From Rhizobium sp. Root1212 (GTDB lineage: Bacteria > Pseudomonadota > Alphaproteobacteria > Rhizobiales > Rhizobiaceae): a stretch of 64,000 nt of DNA. Under the pieces are notes generated by a model, which worked only from the letters and a program-made list of their open reading frames with translations, was not told the origin of the DNA and made no database searches. Shown here piece after piece: positions 25,591 to 34,950 of the stretch. Both the position numbers and the translations under genes were made by a program. Position 1 is the first letter of the stretch. Each line of letters starts with the position of its first letter. The stretch is taken from contig NZ_LMDA01000012.1 of the NCBI RefSeq assembly GCF_001424985.1, forward strand, positions 434,001 through 498,000, given 5' to 3'.

Positions 25591-26313
25591 ATGCACATCC
25601 GCATCATCAATCCCAATTCCACAGCGTCGATGACCGCCCAGGCGCTGGAAAGCGCCTTGCGCGTCAAGCACCAGGATACGGATGTTTCCGCCGTCAATCC
25701 GACGACCACGCCGGTCAGCATCGAGGGCGTCGCCGACGAGGCCGTCTCCGTGCCGGCCATGCTTGACGAGGTCCGCAAGGGCGAGCGCTTGGGCGTGGAT
25801 GCCTATGTGATTGCCTGCTTCGACGATCCCGGCCTGCATGCGGCGCGCGAAGTGGCGCGCGGGCCGGTGATCGGCATCTGTCAGGCGGCCGTTCAGGTGG
25901 CCATGACCATCAGCCGCCGCTTCTCGATCATCACCACGCTGCCGCGCTCGATCTCGATCATCGAGGATCTGGCGCACGAATACGGCGCCGGCCACCATTG
26001 CCGCAATGTCCGGGCGATCGATCTGCCGGTGCTCGGCCTCGAGGAGAACCCGATGGAGGCCGAACAACTGCTGATCCGCGAAATCGAGCTGGCGAAGAAG
26101 GAAGACCGGGCGGAAGCCATCATTCTCGGCTGCGCCGGCATGTCGGCGCTCTGCGATCGGCTGCGCGAGGCGACCGGCGTTCCGGTGATCGACGGCGTGA
26201 CGGCGGCGATCAAGCTCGCCGAAGCGCTGGTCGGGGCCGGCTATGCGACGTCGAAGGTCAATTCCTACGACTATCCGCGCGTGAAGGAAACGAAGATGGC
26301 GGCCTGCGCGTAA
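25591..26313 (+). CDS. Asp/Glu/hydantoin racemase family protein
   Basis: A 240-residue cofactor-independent racemase-like protein; start at the ATG at 25591 with GAAGAAGG upstream. MHIRIINPNSTASMTAQA is the typical opening of hydantoin racemases. The two catalytic cysteines of the family are visible in VIACFDDPGL (about residue 74) and IILGCAGMS (about 182). Hydantoin racemases interconvert D- and L-5-substituted hydantoins; allantoin racemase and maleate isomerase are relatives. In this island it suggests a chiral cyclic intermediate. No cyclic-imide hydantoinase of the DHPase type is recognised, although one of the amidohydrolases could fill the step. Confidence 0.88.
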   Translation: MHIRIINPNSTASMTAQALESALRVKHQDTDVSAVNPTTTPVSIEGVADEAVSVPAMLDEVRKGERLGVDAYVIACFDDPGLHAAREVARGPVIGICQAAVQVAMTISRRFSIITTLPRSISIIEDLAHEYGAGHHCRNVRAIDLPVLGLEENPMEAEQLLIREIELAKKEDRAEAIILGCAGMSALCDRLREATGVPVIDGVTAAIKLAEALVGAGYATSKVNSYDYPRVKETKMAACA

Positions 26314-26337
26314 GCCGGTAGGTAGTGGCTCCCACCC

Positions 26338-26432
26338 TGTCGTCATCCTCGGCCTTGTGCCGAGGATCTTCCAGCATACCCTCACGAATGGAGAGGCTGG
26401 AAGATGCTCGGGACAAGCCCGAGCATGACGGA
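26338..26432. repeat. Long imperfect intergenic palindrome
   Basis: The left half (GTCATCCTCGGCCTTGTGCC, then GAGGATCTTCCAGC) is inverted in the right half (GCTGGAAGATGCTCGGGACA ending CATGACGG). It forms a long cruciform between the convergent racemase and D-amino-acid dehydrogenase genes, likely doubling as a terminator. It resembles dispersed intergenic repeats of rhizobia; no second copy was found here. Confidence 0.7.
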
Positions 26433-26460
26433 AGGAAAATAATTTCAGATATTTATCTGC

Positions 26461-27711
26461 TCACGCATACCGCGCGATAGCCAGATCGGTGGCGTCGATC
26501 TCGGGCTTCCTTCCCGAGACGAGATCGCTGATCACCCGCGCCGAGCCGCTGCTCATCGTCCAGCCGAGCGTGCCGTGGCCGGTGTTGAGGAACAGGCCCT
26601 TGATCTTCGTTCCACCGATGACCGGCGTGCCGTCCGGCGTCATCGGCCGCAACCCCGACCAGAAGCTTGCCTTCGACACATCGCCGCCGGGGAAGAGGTC
26701 GGTGACGGAGTGCTGCAGCGTCAGGCGGCGCGGCTCGCCGAGGTCGTTGGTGTAGCCGGAAATCTCGGCCATGCCGCCGACGCGGATGCGGTCGCCGAGA
26801 CGGGTGATGGCGATCTTGTAGGTCTCGTCCATGACCGTTGATTCAGGGGCGCGCGAGGCGTCGGTGATCGGGATGGTCAACGAATAACCCTTGACCGGAT
26901 AGACCGGCAGGCGGATGCCGTGCGGCTGCACGAGCAGCGGCGAGAAGCTGCCGAGCGCAACGACGACGGTATCGGCCTCAAGCGTCCCGTGCGCGGTGAC
27001 GACGCCGCGGATGCGGTCGCCGTCGACATCGAGCCCGCGGATGATGCTGCCATAGTTGAAGCGGACGCCGAGCGCCTTTGCCTTTTCCGCCAGCGCATTC
27101 GAAAACTTGAAGCAGTCGCCGGTCTCGTCCTTGGGTGTCAAAAGGCCGCCGACGATCTTGTCGCGAACATGGGCGAGCGCCGGTTCCGAACGGATGCAGC
27201 CGTCGCGATCCAGCACTTCATAGGGAATGCCGTCGGCGGCGAGCGCCTTCACGTCCTTGGCCGAGGCGTCGAGCTGCTGCTGGGTGCGGAAGAGCTGCAG
27301 CGTACCCTGCATGCGCTCGTCATAGGTGATGCCGGTTTCTTCGCGCAGGGCCGCCAGCGAAATGCGGCTGTAATCGGCAAGCCGCAGCATACGGCTCTTG
27401 TTGATCGCATAGCGGGACGAGGTGCAGTTCGATAGCATCTGCAGCATCCAGCGGATCATCGCCATATCGACCTTCGGCCGCAGGATCAGCGGTGCGTGCT
27501 GCATGAAGATCCACTTCAGCGCCTTGCGCGGAATGCCGGGGGCGGCCCAGGGCGAGCAATAGCCGAAGGAGACTTCGCCGGCATTGGCGAAGCTCGTTTC
27601 CAGCGCCGGGCCGGGCTGGCGGTCGACGACCGTGACCTCATGGCCGGCCTTGGCAAGCTGGTAGGCAGTGGTGACGCCGATGATGCCGGCGCCGAGAACG
27701 ATGACTTTCAT
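26461..27711 (-). CDS. dadA: D-amino-acid dehydrogenase small subunit
   Basis: A 416-residue FAD-dependent, membrane-associated dehydrogenase that oxidises D-alanine and other D-amino acids to 2-oxo acids, feeding electrons to the respiratory chain. The ADP-binding fold is at the N-terminus ([21 protein letters not shown]), with the DadA-typical [22 protein letters not shown] (about 39-60) and a C-terminal [20 protein letters not shown]. It precedes nothing on its strand but follows the alanine racemase gene by 33 bp, giving the usual dadX-dadA pair in reverse order. The likely regulator is the divergent Lrp-family gene at 29010. Confidence 0.94.
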   Translation of the reverse strand: MKVIVLGAGIIGVTTAYQLAKAGHEVTVVDRQPGPALETSFANAGEVSFGYCSPWAAPGIPRKALKWIFMQHAPLILRPKVDMAMIRWMLQMLSNCTSSRYAINKSRMLRLADYSRISLAALREETGITYDERMQGTLQLFRTQQQLDASAKDVKALAADGIPYEVLDRDGCIRSEPALAHVRDKIVGGLLTPKDETGDCFKFSNALAEKAKALGVRFNYGSIIRGLDVDGDRIRGVVTAHGTLEADTVVVALGSFSPLLVQPHGIRLPVYPVKGYSLTIPITDASRAPESTVMDETYKIAITRLGDRIRVGGMAEISGYTNDLGEPRRLTLQHSVTDLFPGGDVSKASFWSGLRPMTPDGTPVIGGTKIKGLFLNTGHGTLGWTMSSGSARVISDLVSGRKPEIDATDLAIARYA

Positions 27712-27744
27712 GGAAACCTCTTGGAAGGGATCGCAGCTTGCGGC

Positions 27745-28875
27745 TCAGCGATAGTGGCGATGATAACGGGAACCGAGCCCGGTCAGGATCTCGTAGGAAA
27801 TGGTGCCGGCATCGCGGGCGATGTCCTCCAGCGTCTGGTGCGGCCCCAGCACTTCGACGAGGCTGCCGAGCGACAGTGTCTCGGGCGGCAGCGCCGAGAT
27901 ATCGATGCTGGTGCTGTCCATCGACACGCGGCCGACGATCGGCAGGCGCACGCCGTCGTAATAGACCGCCCCGCGCGAGCTGAGGCTGCGCGGCAGGCCA
28001 TCGGCATAGCCGGCGGCAATGGTGGCGAGCCGCATTTCGCTGGCCGCGACATGGGTGCCGCTATAGCCGATGAGGGCGCCGGCCGGCACGGTACGCGTCT
28101 GGGTGACGGCGACGGAAAGATGCACCACCGGCTCCATCGGGTTTTCGCCGCCGCCATAGGGCGCGCCGCCGTAAAGAGCGATGCCCGGCCGCGCCAGCAC
28201 GCCGTGATAATCATTGCCAAGGAAGACGCCGCCCGAATTGGCAAAGCAGATATCGAGGCCCGGAAATTCCCTGCCGATAAAGCGCATTTCGGAGAGCTGG
28301 CTGGCATTTTGCGCGCTCGTTGCTTCATCGGCCGAGGCGAGATGGCTCATGACGAAGAGGATATCGAGATCGGAAGTCTCCTGCAGCGCGGCCGAAAGGG
28401 CGGCACGCTCCTGCGGCGGGAAGCCGAGGCGCGACATGCCGGTGTCGAATTGCAGCACGGCGGGCAGTGTGCGGCCGAGCGAGCGGGCGGTTGCCGCCCA
28501 GCGTTCGAACTGTTCCAGCGAATTGACGACAGGGATGATGTTGCCTTCGGCGCAGGCGGTTTCGTTGCCCGGCAGCAGGCCGCCCAGCACGAAGACGGCG
28601 GCATCGGCGGGAAGAGAAGGGCGCAGCCGTGTCGCTTCGATGAAATGGGCGACGAAGAAATGGCGGCAGCCTTCGCCATAGAGCGCCTGCGAAACCTTGA
28701 CCGCACCAAGCCCATAGGCATCCGCCTTGACGACGGCTGCGGCGCGGGCCGGCGTCAGGAGGCCTGCAAGCTTGCGGTAGTTGCGGCAGAGAGCGCCAAG
28801 GTCGATATCCAGATAGCCGGTTGCGCCGGGCGCATCGGTCTGGCCGATCCCGGAGTTGACGATGCTCTTGTCCAT
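27745..28875 (-). CDS. dadX: Alanine racemase (catabolic DadX-type)
   Basis: A 376-residue PLP enzyme interconverting L- and D-alanine. The start at 28875 (MDKSIVNSGIGQTD) has GGGAGGG; an earlier in-frame start at 28941 lies in the promoter region. The PLP lysine is in AAVVKADAYGLGA (about residue 45), and the C-terminal domain holds the catalytic tyrosine in LIGYSGTH and the GRVSMDSTSIDIS loop. It is co-directional with dadA and divergent from an Lrp-type gene, the standard layout for alanine catabolism. It may also supply D-alanine for the cell wall. Confidence 0.93.
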   Translation of the reverse strand: MDKSIVNSGIGQTDAPGATGYLDIDLGALCRNYRKLAGLLTPARAAAVVKADAYGLGAVKVSQALYGEGCRHFFVAHFIEATRLRPSLPADAAVFVLGGLLPGNETACAEGNIIPVVNSLEQFERWAATARSLGRTLPAVLQFDTGMSRLGFPPQERAALSAALQETSDLDILFVMSHLASADEATSAQNASQLSEMRFIGREFPGLDICFANSGGVFLGNDYHGVLARPGIALYGGAPYGGGENPMEPVVHLSVAVTQTRTVPAGALIGYSGTHVAASEMRLATIAAGYADGLPRSLSSRGAVYYDGVRLPIVGRVSMDSTSIDISALPPETLSLGSLVEVLGPHQTLEDIARDAGTISYEILTGLGSRYHRHYR

Positions 28876-29009
28876 GCTGCCCTCCCGGACCACCTCGCTG
28901 GTGCGGAAGTGTATTGAAACGATCGCGCAATTGCCAAGCAAAGTGTGATTGATTGTTGTGTCTATTTGTGATTTTTGAACGAAACGACGAATTTTCGGAG
29001 ATTATTGCC
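28876..29009. promoter_or_regulatory. Divergent promoter region of dadXA and the Lrp-type gene
   Basis: An AT-rich gap of 134 bp between the two divergent starts (for example TGATTGATTGTTGTGTCTAT at 28947-28966). Lrp-family proteins bind such AT-rich sites and typically control the adjacent dad genes. No precise operator can be assigned by eye. Confidence 0.45.
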
Positions 29010-29474
29010 ATGGCCTCGATCGATCAGATCGATCGCAGCATCCTGCGGCTGCTGCGGCTCGATGCGCGCATGAGCAATGCGCGGCTGGCGGCGGAGGTGG
29101 GGCTGTCCGCGTCCGCCTGTCTCAGGCGCATCCGCATCATGGAGCAGGCGGGCATTATCAAGGGCTATACGGCGCTGGTCGATGCCGCCAATGCCGAGGC
29201 TTCCATCGCCGTGATCATCAACATCACGCTGGAGCGGCAGACGGAGGATCATCTCGACCGCTTCGAGGCGGCCGTGCGCAAACACCCGGAAATCCGCGAA
29301 TGTTTCCTGATGACGGGTGGCTCGGATTATCTGCTGCGGGTGGAGGTGGAAAACGCCGGCGAGTTCGAGCGCATCCACAAGGAAATCCTCTCGGCGCTGC
29401 CGGGGGTGCTGCGCATCCATTCGAGCTTTGCGATCCGCAACGTGCTCGCGACCCGGCCGAGGGGGCGGCGATAG
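29010..29474 (+). CDS. Lrp/AsnC-family transcriptional regulator
   Basis: A 154-residue regulator starting at MASIDQIDRSILRLLRLDARM, with CGGAG upstream. The N-terminal HTH (LAAEVGLSASACLRRIRIME, about 24-43) is followed by the RAM effector domain (about 65-150) with the glycine-bearing loop MTGGSDYLLRVEVEN. It is divergent from dadXA and most likely senses alanine or another amino acid to induce them, as in other proteobacterial dad loci. An alternative start at 28953 would add 19 residues without domain support. Confidence 0.92.
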   Translation: MASIDQIDRSILRLLRLDARMSNARLAAEVGLSASACLRRIRIMEQAGIIKGYTALVDAANAEASIAVIINITLERQTEDHLDRFEAAVRKHPEIRECFLMTGGSDYLLRVEVENAGEFERIHKEILSALPGVLRIHSSFAIRNVLATRPRGRR

Positions 29475-29501
29475 CGACACGCGACCGCTATCGCCGATCC
29501 G

Positions 29502-30206
29502 CTACTGGCGCACGACGATGCGGGCCTTGTAGGGCACGCGGTCGTAGAGATCGATGACATCCTGGTTCATCAGGCGCACGCAGCCGGAGGAGACGGCCTT
29601 ACCGATCGATTTCCATTCCGGCGAGCCATGCAGGCGGTAAAGCGTGTCCTGACCGTTTTGGAAGATATAGAGCGCGCGGGCGCCGAGCGGGTTCTTCAGG
29701 CCAGGCTCCATGCCGCCATTGGCGATGGAGTAGCGCTCGAGGCTCGGCTGGCGGGCGACCATCTCGTTCGGCGGCTTCCAGCGCGGCCAGGCCTGACGCC
29801 AGTGGATCACGCCTTCGCCCTGCCAGGAGAAGCCATCGCGGCCGATGCCGACGCCGTAGCGCATCGCCGTGCCGCCGGGCTCGACCACATAGAGGAAACG
29901 GGTTGGCGTATCGACGACGACGGTGCCGGGCGCTTCGCCGGTCGGGTCAGGCACGCGCTGGCGATAGAAACGGGGATCGACCTGCTCGAAGGGTATGGCC
30001 GGAATGGAAAAGCCCCCGTCTTCCACAGGGCCATACATGGAGGCGAGTTCGGCCTGCGCCGGCGGAACGATGGGGCGGCTGACGCGGGTCGGCACGGGGG
30101 CAGGGCCGCCGCCCGGCGTGTTCGTGGTGCAGCCGGCGAGAGCGGCCGTCAGCGACAGACCGCCAAGAACGAAGCTTCTGCGCGAAAGCTTATTTTCGAT
30201 AGTCAT
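29502..30206 (-). CDS. L,D-transpeptidase (YkuD/ErfK family), secreted
   Basis: A 234-residue periplasmic enzyme that crosslinks peptidoglycan (3-3 links) or attaches proteins to it. The chosen start at 30206 gives MTIENKLSRRSFVLGGLSLT, with a twin-arginine-like SRRSFV motif and a possible lipobox LAGC (about residue 29). The YkuD catalytic block is clear: LHGSPEWKSIGKAVSSGCVRLMN (about 193-215) with the nucleophile Cys in SSGCVR. The mature domain starts near FYRQRVPDPTGEAPGTVVVD. It is monocistronic and ends 28 bp from the Lrp-type gene, convergently. Confidence 0.9.
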   Translation of the reverse strand: MTIENKLSRRSFVLGGLSLTAALAGCTTNTPGGGPAPVPTRVSRPIVPPAQAELASMYGPVEDGGFSIPAIPFEQVDPRFYRQRVPDPTGEAPGTVVVDTPTRFLYVVEPGGTAMRYGVGIGRDGFSWQGEGVIHWRQAWPRWKPPNEMVARQPSLERYSIANGGMEPGLKNPLGARALYIFQNGQDTLYRLHGSPEWKSIGKAVSSGCVRLMNQDVIDLYDRVPYKARIVVRQ

Positions 30207-30377
30207 TTCAGCAGTTTCTTTCAAATGGTGTCCGGTGTTTCCGGTCATCCATGCTTGTGAGAACATATGCTTTGCGGTGGCAAGCCGGGGGTCGATCACA
30301 TCGGCGTCATCGCCATGGGATGACGACAAACAACTTCGCCGGCGTGGCAAGGATGCTACATCCGCCGCTCTCCTCCA

Positions 30378-30406
30378 TTGACAGGCGGCACGAAAGCGGA
30401 CAGGGT
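30378..30406 (+). promoter_or_regulatory. Possible promoter of the thiXY transcript
   Basis: TTGACA (30378-30383) and a poor -10, CAGGGT (30401-30406), 17 bp apart, lie just upstream of the TPP riboswitch. Only the -35 is convincing. Confidence 0.35.
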
Positions 30407-30412
30407 CGCCGG

Positions 30413-30503
30413 CATTCCGAGGGGGGCATCGAACGATGCTGAGATGGCGGTGAGCCGGACCCTTGAACCTGATCCGGGTCATGCCGGCGTAGGGACGGAA
30501 ACC
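30413..30503 (+). ncRNA. TPP riboswitch (THI element)
   Basis: The conserved core is present: CTGAGATGGCGGTGAGCCGG (30439-30458), then ACCCTTGAACCTGATCCGGG (30459-30478), TCATGCCGGCGTAGGGA (30479-30495). Closing arms TTCCG (30415-30419) and CGGAA (30496-30500) form P1. It binds thiamine pyrophosphate and lowers expression of the thiXY genes that follow. A small hairpin further on (30542-30558) covers the first Shine-Dalgarno sequence, suggesting translational control. Confidence 0.93.
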
Positions 30504-30541
30504 GGCGCTGCAGGCTCCCCTTTTCTTCTCCGCTTCACCTG

Positions 30542-30558
30542 GGTCTCCATTGGAGATC
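30542..30558 (+). promoter_or_regulatory. Shine-Dalgarno-sequestering hairpin of the riboswitch expression platform
   Basis: GGTCTCC (30542-30548) can pair with GGAGATC (30552-30558) around a 3-nt loop. The second arm is the ribosome site of the short reading frame at 30564. Pairing would block translation, as expected for a translational TPP switch. Seen by base pairing; function inferred. Confidence 0.5.
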
Positions 30559-30563
30559 GATCG

Positions 30564-30611
30564 ATGAACAATACCCTTTCGCGTTTGCTTCCGGTTTTCC
30601 GGCGAGGCTGA
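30564..30611 (+). CDS. 15-codon leader peptide upstream of thiX
   Basis: MNNTLSRLLPVFRRG, then TGA. It has a better ribosome site (GGAG 8 nt upstream) than thiX itself and ends 5 bp before the thiX ATG. Its last codons supply GAGG just ahead of thiX, so translation of the leader probably carries ribosomes to thiX. The protein itself has no recognised function; five of its 15 residues are Arg, Leu-Leu or Pro combinations without a clear membrane segment. It may be purely regulatory. Confidence 0.45.
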   Translation: MNNTLSRLLPVFRRG

Positions 30612-30616
30612 CGGCG

Positions 30617-31396
30617 ATGCGCCTTTCCCATGCCGGTGGGGGGCTCGCCTTGCTGGTTGCCGGCTGGCAGCTCGGCGTCATGGCCTTTGCGCCGCCGCGC
30701 TATATTTTGCCGTCGCCGGTGGAGACGGCGGCTGCCTTCCTGCGCCAGCCCGGCTTCCTGATGGGGCAGGGGCTGGTGACCCTGTCGGAGATCGTCGTCG
30801 GGCTGGCGCTCGGCTCAGTTCTCGGGGCGGCGACGGCTTTTGCGATTGCCGCCTTTCCGCGCACCGGTCGGCTGGTCTGGCCGGTCATCGTCGTGTTGCA
30901 GGCGCTGCCAGTCTTCGTGCTGGCACCGCTTCTCGTGCTGTGGTTCGGCTTCGGCATGGCCTCGAAGGTAGCGATGACGACGATCATCATTTTCTTTCCG
31001 GTCGCCTCAGCCTTTGGTGATGGCCTGCGCCGCACCGATGGCGATATTCTCGATGCCGTGTCCCTGACGGAGGCCAGCCATTGGCAGGCGCTGGCGCAGG
31101 TGCGTGCGCCGCTGGCGCTGCCGAGCCTCGTTTCGGGGCTACGGGTCGCGGCCCCGCTTGCGCCGCTCGGAGCCGTCGTCGGCGAGTGGGTGGGGGCGTC
31201 CGCCGGGCTCGGCTTTGTCATGGTGCAGGCCAATGCGCGCATGCAGACCGATACCGTCTTTGCCGCTATGGCGATCCTCGCTTTCTTTGCCGTCACGCTC
31301 CGGCTTCTCGTCGAGCGGCTGACGGCCGGCATCGCGCCCTGGGCGCGCGAGGCCGATCCTGCATTTTCCAAAAAACCTTCCCGGAGAACCCCATGA
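30617..31396 (+). CDS. thiX: Thiamine-precursor ABC transporter permease
   Basis: A 259-residue inner-membrane permease of the SsuC/TauC type with six hydrophobic segments and the coupling loop AVSLTEASHWQALAQVRAPL (about 151-170). Placement right after a TPP riboswitch and overlapping the ThiY gene (ATGA) supports uptake of the HMP-type pyrimidine precursor of thiamine. The ATPase gene thiZ that usually completes the set does not follow; the next gene is a metal ATPase. The subunit may use an ATPase encoded elsewhere. Confidence 0.88.
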   Translation: MRLSHAGGGLALLVAGWQLGVMAFAPPRYILPSPVETAAAFLRQPGFLMGQGLVTLSEIVVGLALGSVLGAATAFAIAAFPRTGRLVWPVIVVLQALPVFVLAPLLVLWFGFGMASKVAMTTIIIFFPVASAFGDGLRRTDGDILDAVSLTEASHWQALAQVRAPLALPSLVSGLRVAAPLAPLGAVVGEWVGASAGLGFVMVQANARMQTDTVFAAMAILAFFAVTLRLLVERLTAGIAPWAREADPAFSKKPSRRTP

Positions 31397-32349
31397 CATC
31401 TGCCGTTTCCCGACTTTTTGCCGGATTTCTGGCCGCCGCAAGCCTTGCTATCCCCGTTTCCGCCAATGCTGCCGACAAGTTGACGGTGCTGCTCGAATGG
31501 TTCGTCAATCCCGATCATGCACCGATGGTGATTGCCGAGCAGCGCGGCCTTTTTGCCCGCGAGGGGCTGGAGGTGGAGCTGATCCCGCCGGCCGATCCTT
31601 CTGCCGTGCCGCGGCTTGTCTCGGCCGGGCAGGCGGATATCGGCATTCACTATCAGCCCAATCTCTATCTCGATCACGCGGCAGGCCTACCGTTGGTTCG
31701 CTTCGGCACGCTGGTCGAGACGCCGCTCAATACGGTGACGGTGCTGGCGGACGGGCCGATCAAGAGCCTCAAGGACCTGAAGGGCAAGAAAGTCGGTTTC
31801 TCCGTCTCCGGCTTCGAGGATGCGATGCTGACCCGCATGCTGGCGTCGGAAGGGTTGAAGAAGGAGGATGTCGAGCTGATCAACGTCAACTTCTCGCTCT
31901 CGCCCTCGCTGATATCGGGCAAGGTCGATGCGACGCTTGGCGGCTTCCGCAATTTCGAGCTGACGCAGATGAAGCTGGAGGGGCATGAGGGAACCGCCTT
32001 TTTCCCCGAGGAACACGGCGTTCCCGCCTATGACGAACTCGTCTTCGTGACGCGAAAGGATTTGGCCGCCGATACCCGGCTGCCGCGTTTCCTCGAAGCG
32101 GTCGAGGAGGCTTCGATCTTCATGACCAATCATCCGGCCGAGGCCTGGGCGTTGTTCATCAAGGCCTATCCCGATCTCGACAACGAGCTGAACAGGAAAG
32201 CTTTCTTCGACACCTTGCCGCGTTTCGCCAAGCGGCCGGCGGCGCTGGATGCCGGGCGCTATGCGCGGTTTGGCGCATTCCTGCAGGAGATGGGGCTGAT
32301 CGAGAAAGCGCCGGCAGTGGAGGAGATTTCGGTTCAGGTGGGCAAGTAG
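31393..32349 (+). CDS. thiY: Thiamine-precursor ABC transporter binding protein (NMT1/THI5-like)
   Basis: A 318-residue periplasmic binding protein. The signal peptide MTSAVSRLFAGFLAAASLAI ends with cleavage after ANA (about residue 26). LTVLLEWFVNPDHAPMVIAE is the characteristic opening of ThiY proteins, which bind formyl-aminopyrimidine or HMP. Later the NMT1-family ligand pocket region KVGFSVSGFEDAMLTRML is clear. It is coupled to thiX by a 4-bp overlap and shares its TPP control. About 110 bp separates it from the next gene, which has its own metal-type promoter. Confidence 0.9.
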   Translation: MTSAVSRLFAGFLAAASLAIPVSANAADKLTVLLEWFVNPDHAPMVIAEQRGLFAREGLEVELIPPADPSAVPRLVSAGQADIGIHYQPNLYLDHAAGLPLVRFGTLVETPLNTVTVLADGPIKSLKDLKGKKVGFSVSGFEDAMLTRMLASEGLKKEDVELINVNFSLSPSLISGKVDATLGGFRNFELTQMKLEGHEGTAFFPEEHGVPAYDELVFVTRKDLAADTRLPRFLEAVEEASIFMTNHPAEAWALFIKAYPDLDNELNRKAFFDTLPRFAKRPAALDAGRYARFGAFLQEMGLIEKAPAVEEISVQVGK

Positions 32350-32400
32350 CCGGCGACTCTGAAGCTCCCGCAGCCTTTTCCAAAATGTGTGAAAAGGGGC

Positions 32401-32431
32401 TTGCAGCTCTAGTTACTAGAGGTCCTAGATT
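32401..32431 (+). promoter_or_regulatory. MerR-family-type promoter with 19-bp spacer
   Basis: TTGCAG (32401-32406) and TAGATT (32426-32431) are 19 bp apart, the overlong spacing typical of promoters activated by MerR-family metal sensors. The spacer carries the dyad CTCTAG-TTA-CTAGAG (32407-32421), like ZntR/CadR/PbrR sites. It lies 28 bp before the metal ATPase start. No MerR-family gene is in the window, so the activator is encoded elsewhere. Confidence 0.8.
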
Positions 32432-32458
32432 GTGACAAACAGTTGATAAGGATGAGCG

Positions 32459-34699
<2,241 letters not shown>

Positions 34700-34720
34700 G
34701 CGTCGAGAGACGACTGTTGG

Positions 34721-34749
34721 CCCTTTCTCCCGCCTGCTGGCGGAAAGGG
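34721..34749 (+). terminator. Hairpin after metal ATPase gene
   Basis: CCCTTTC..CCGCC pairs with GGCG..GAAAGGG around TGCT, 21 bp past the stop codon. There is no T-run immediately after it, so it may be a REP-like palindrome as much as a terminator. The rest of the 250-bp gap to the helicase gene shows nothing clear. Confidence 0.5.
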
Positions 34750-34950
34750 CGACAGGCTTTTCCACCATTCCCGAATATACCGCTTCATTGACCGTCGCAA
34801 CCAACGTAACGCACCTCATCACTCTGTACTTTTGCGCGAAGAAGCAGTATGAGCCGCGCCATGATCGGCCATGACGTGTGGCTGCGGATACCGGTGCCTG
34901 CTTCCTCCCACAGCGGCTCGCGCGCAATCCGAAGTGCGAAAGATAAATAC

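Noticed and set aside
30564-30640. thiX start truncated by a frameshift, with the leader as its lost N-terminus
   Set aside because: thiX as read from 30617 already has the complete first helix and normal length, and joining the frames does not add a recognisable segment.
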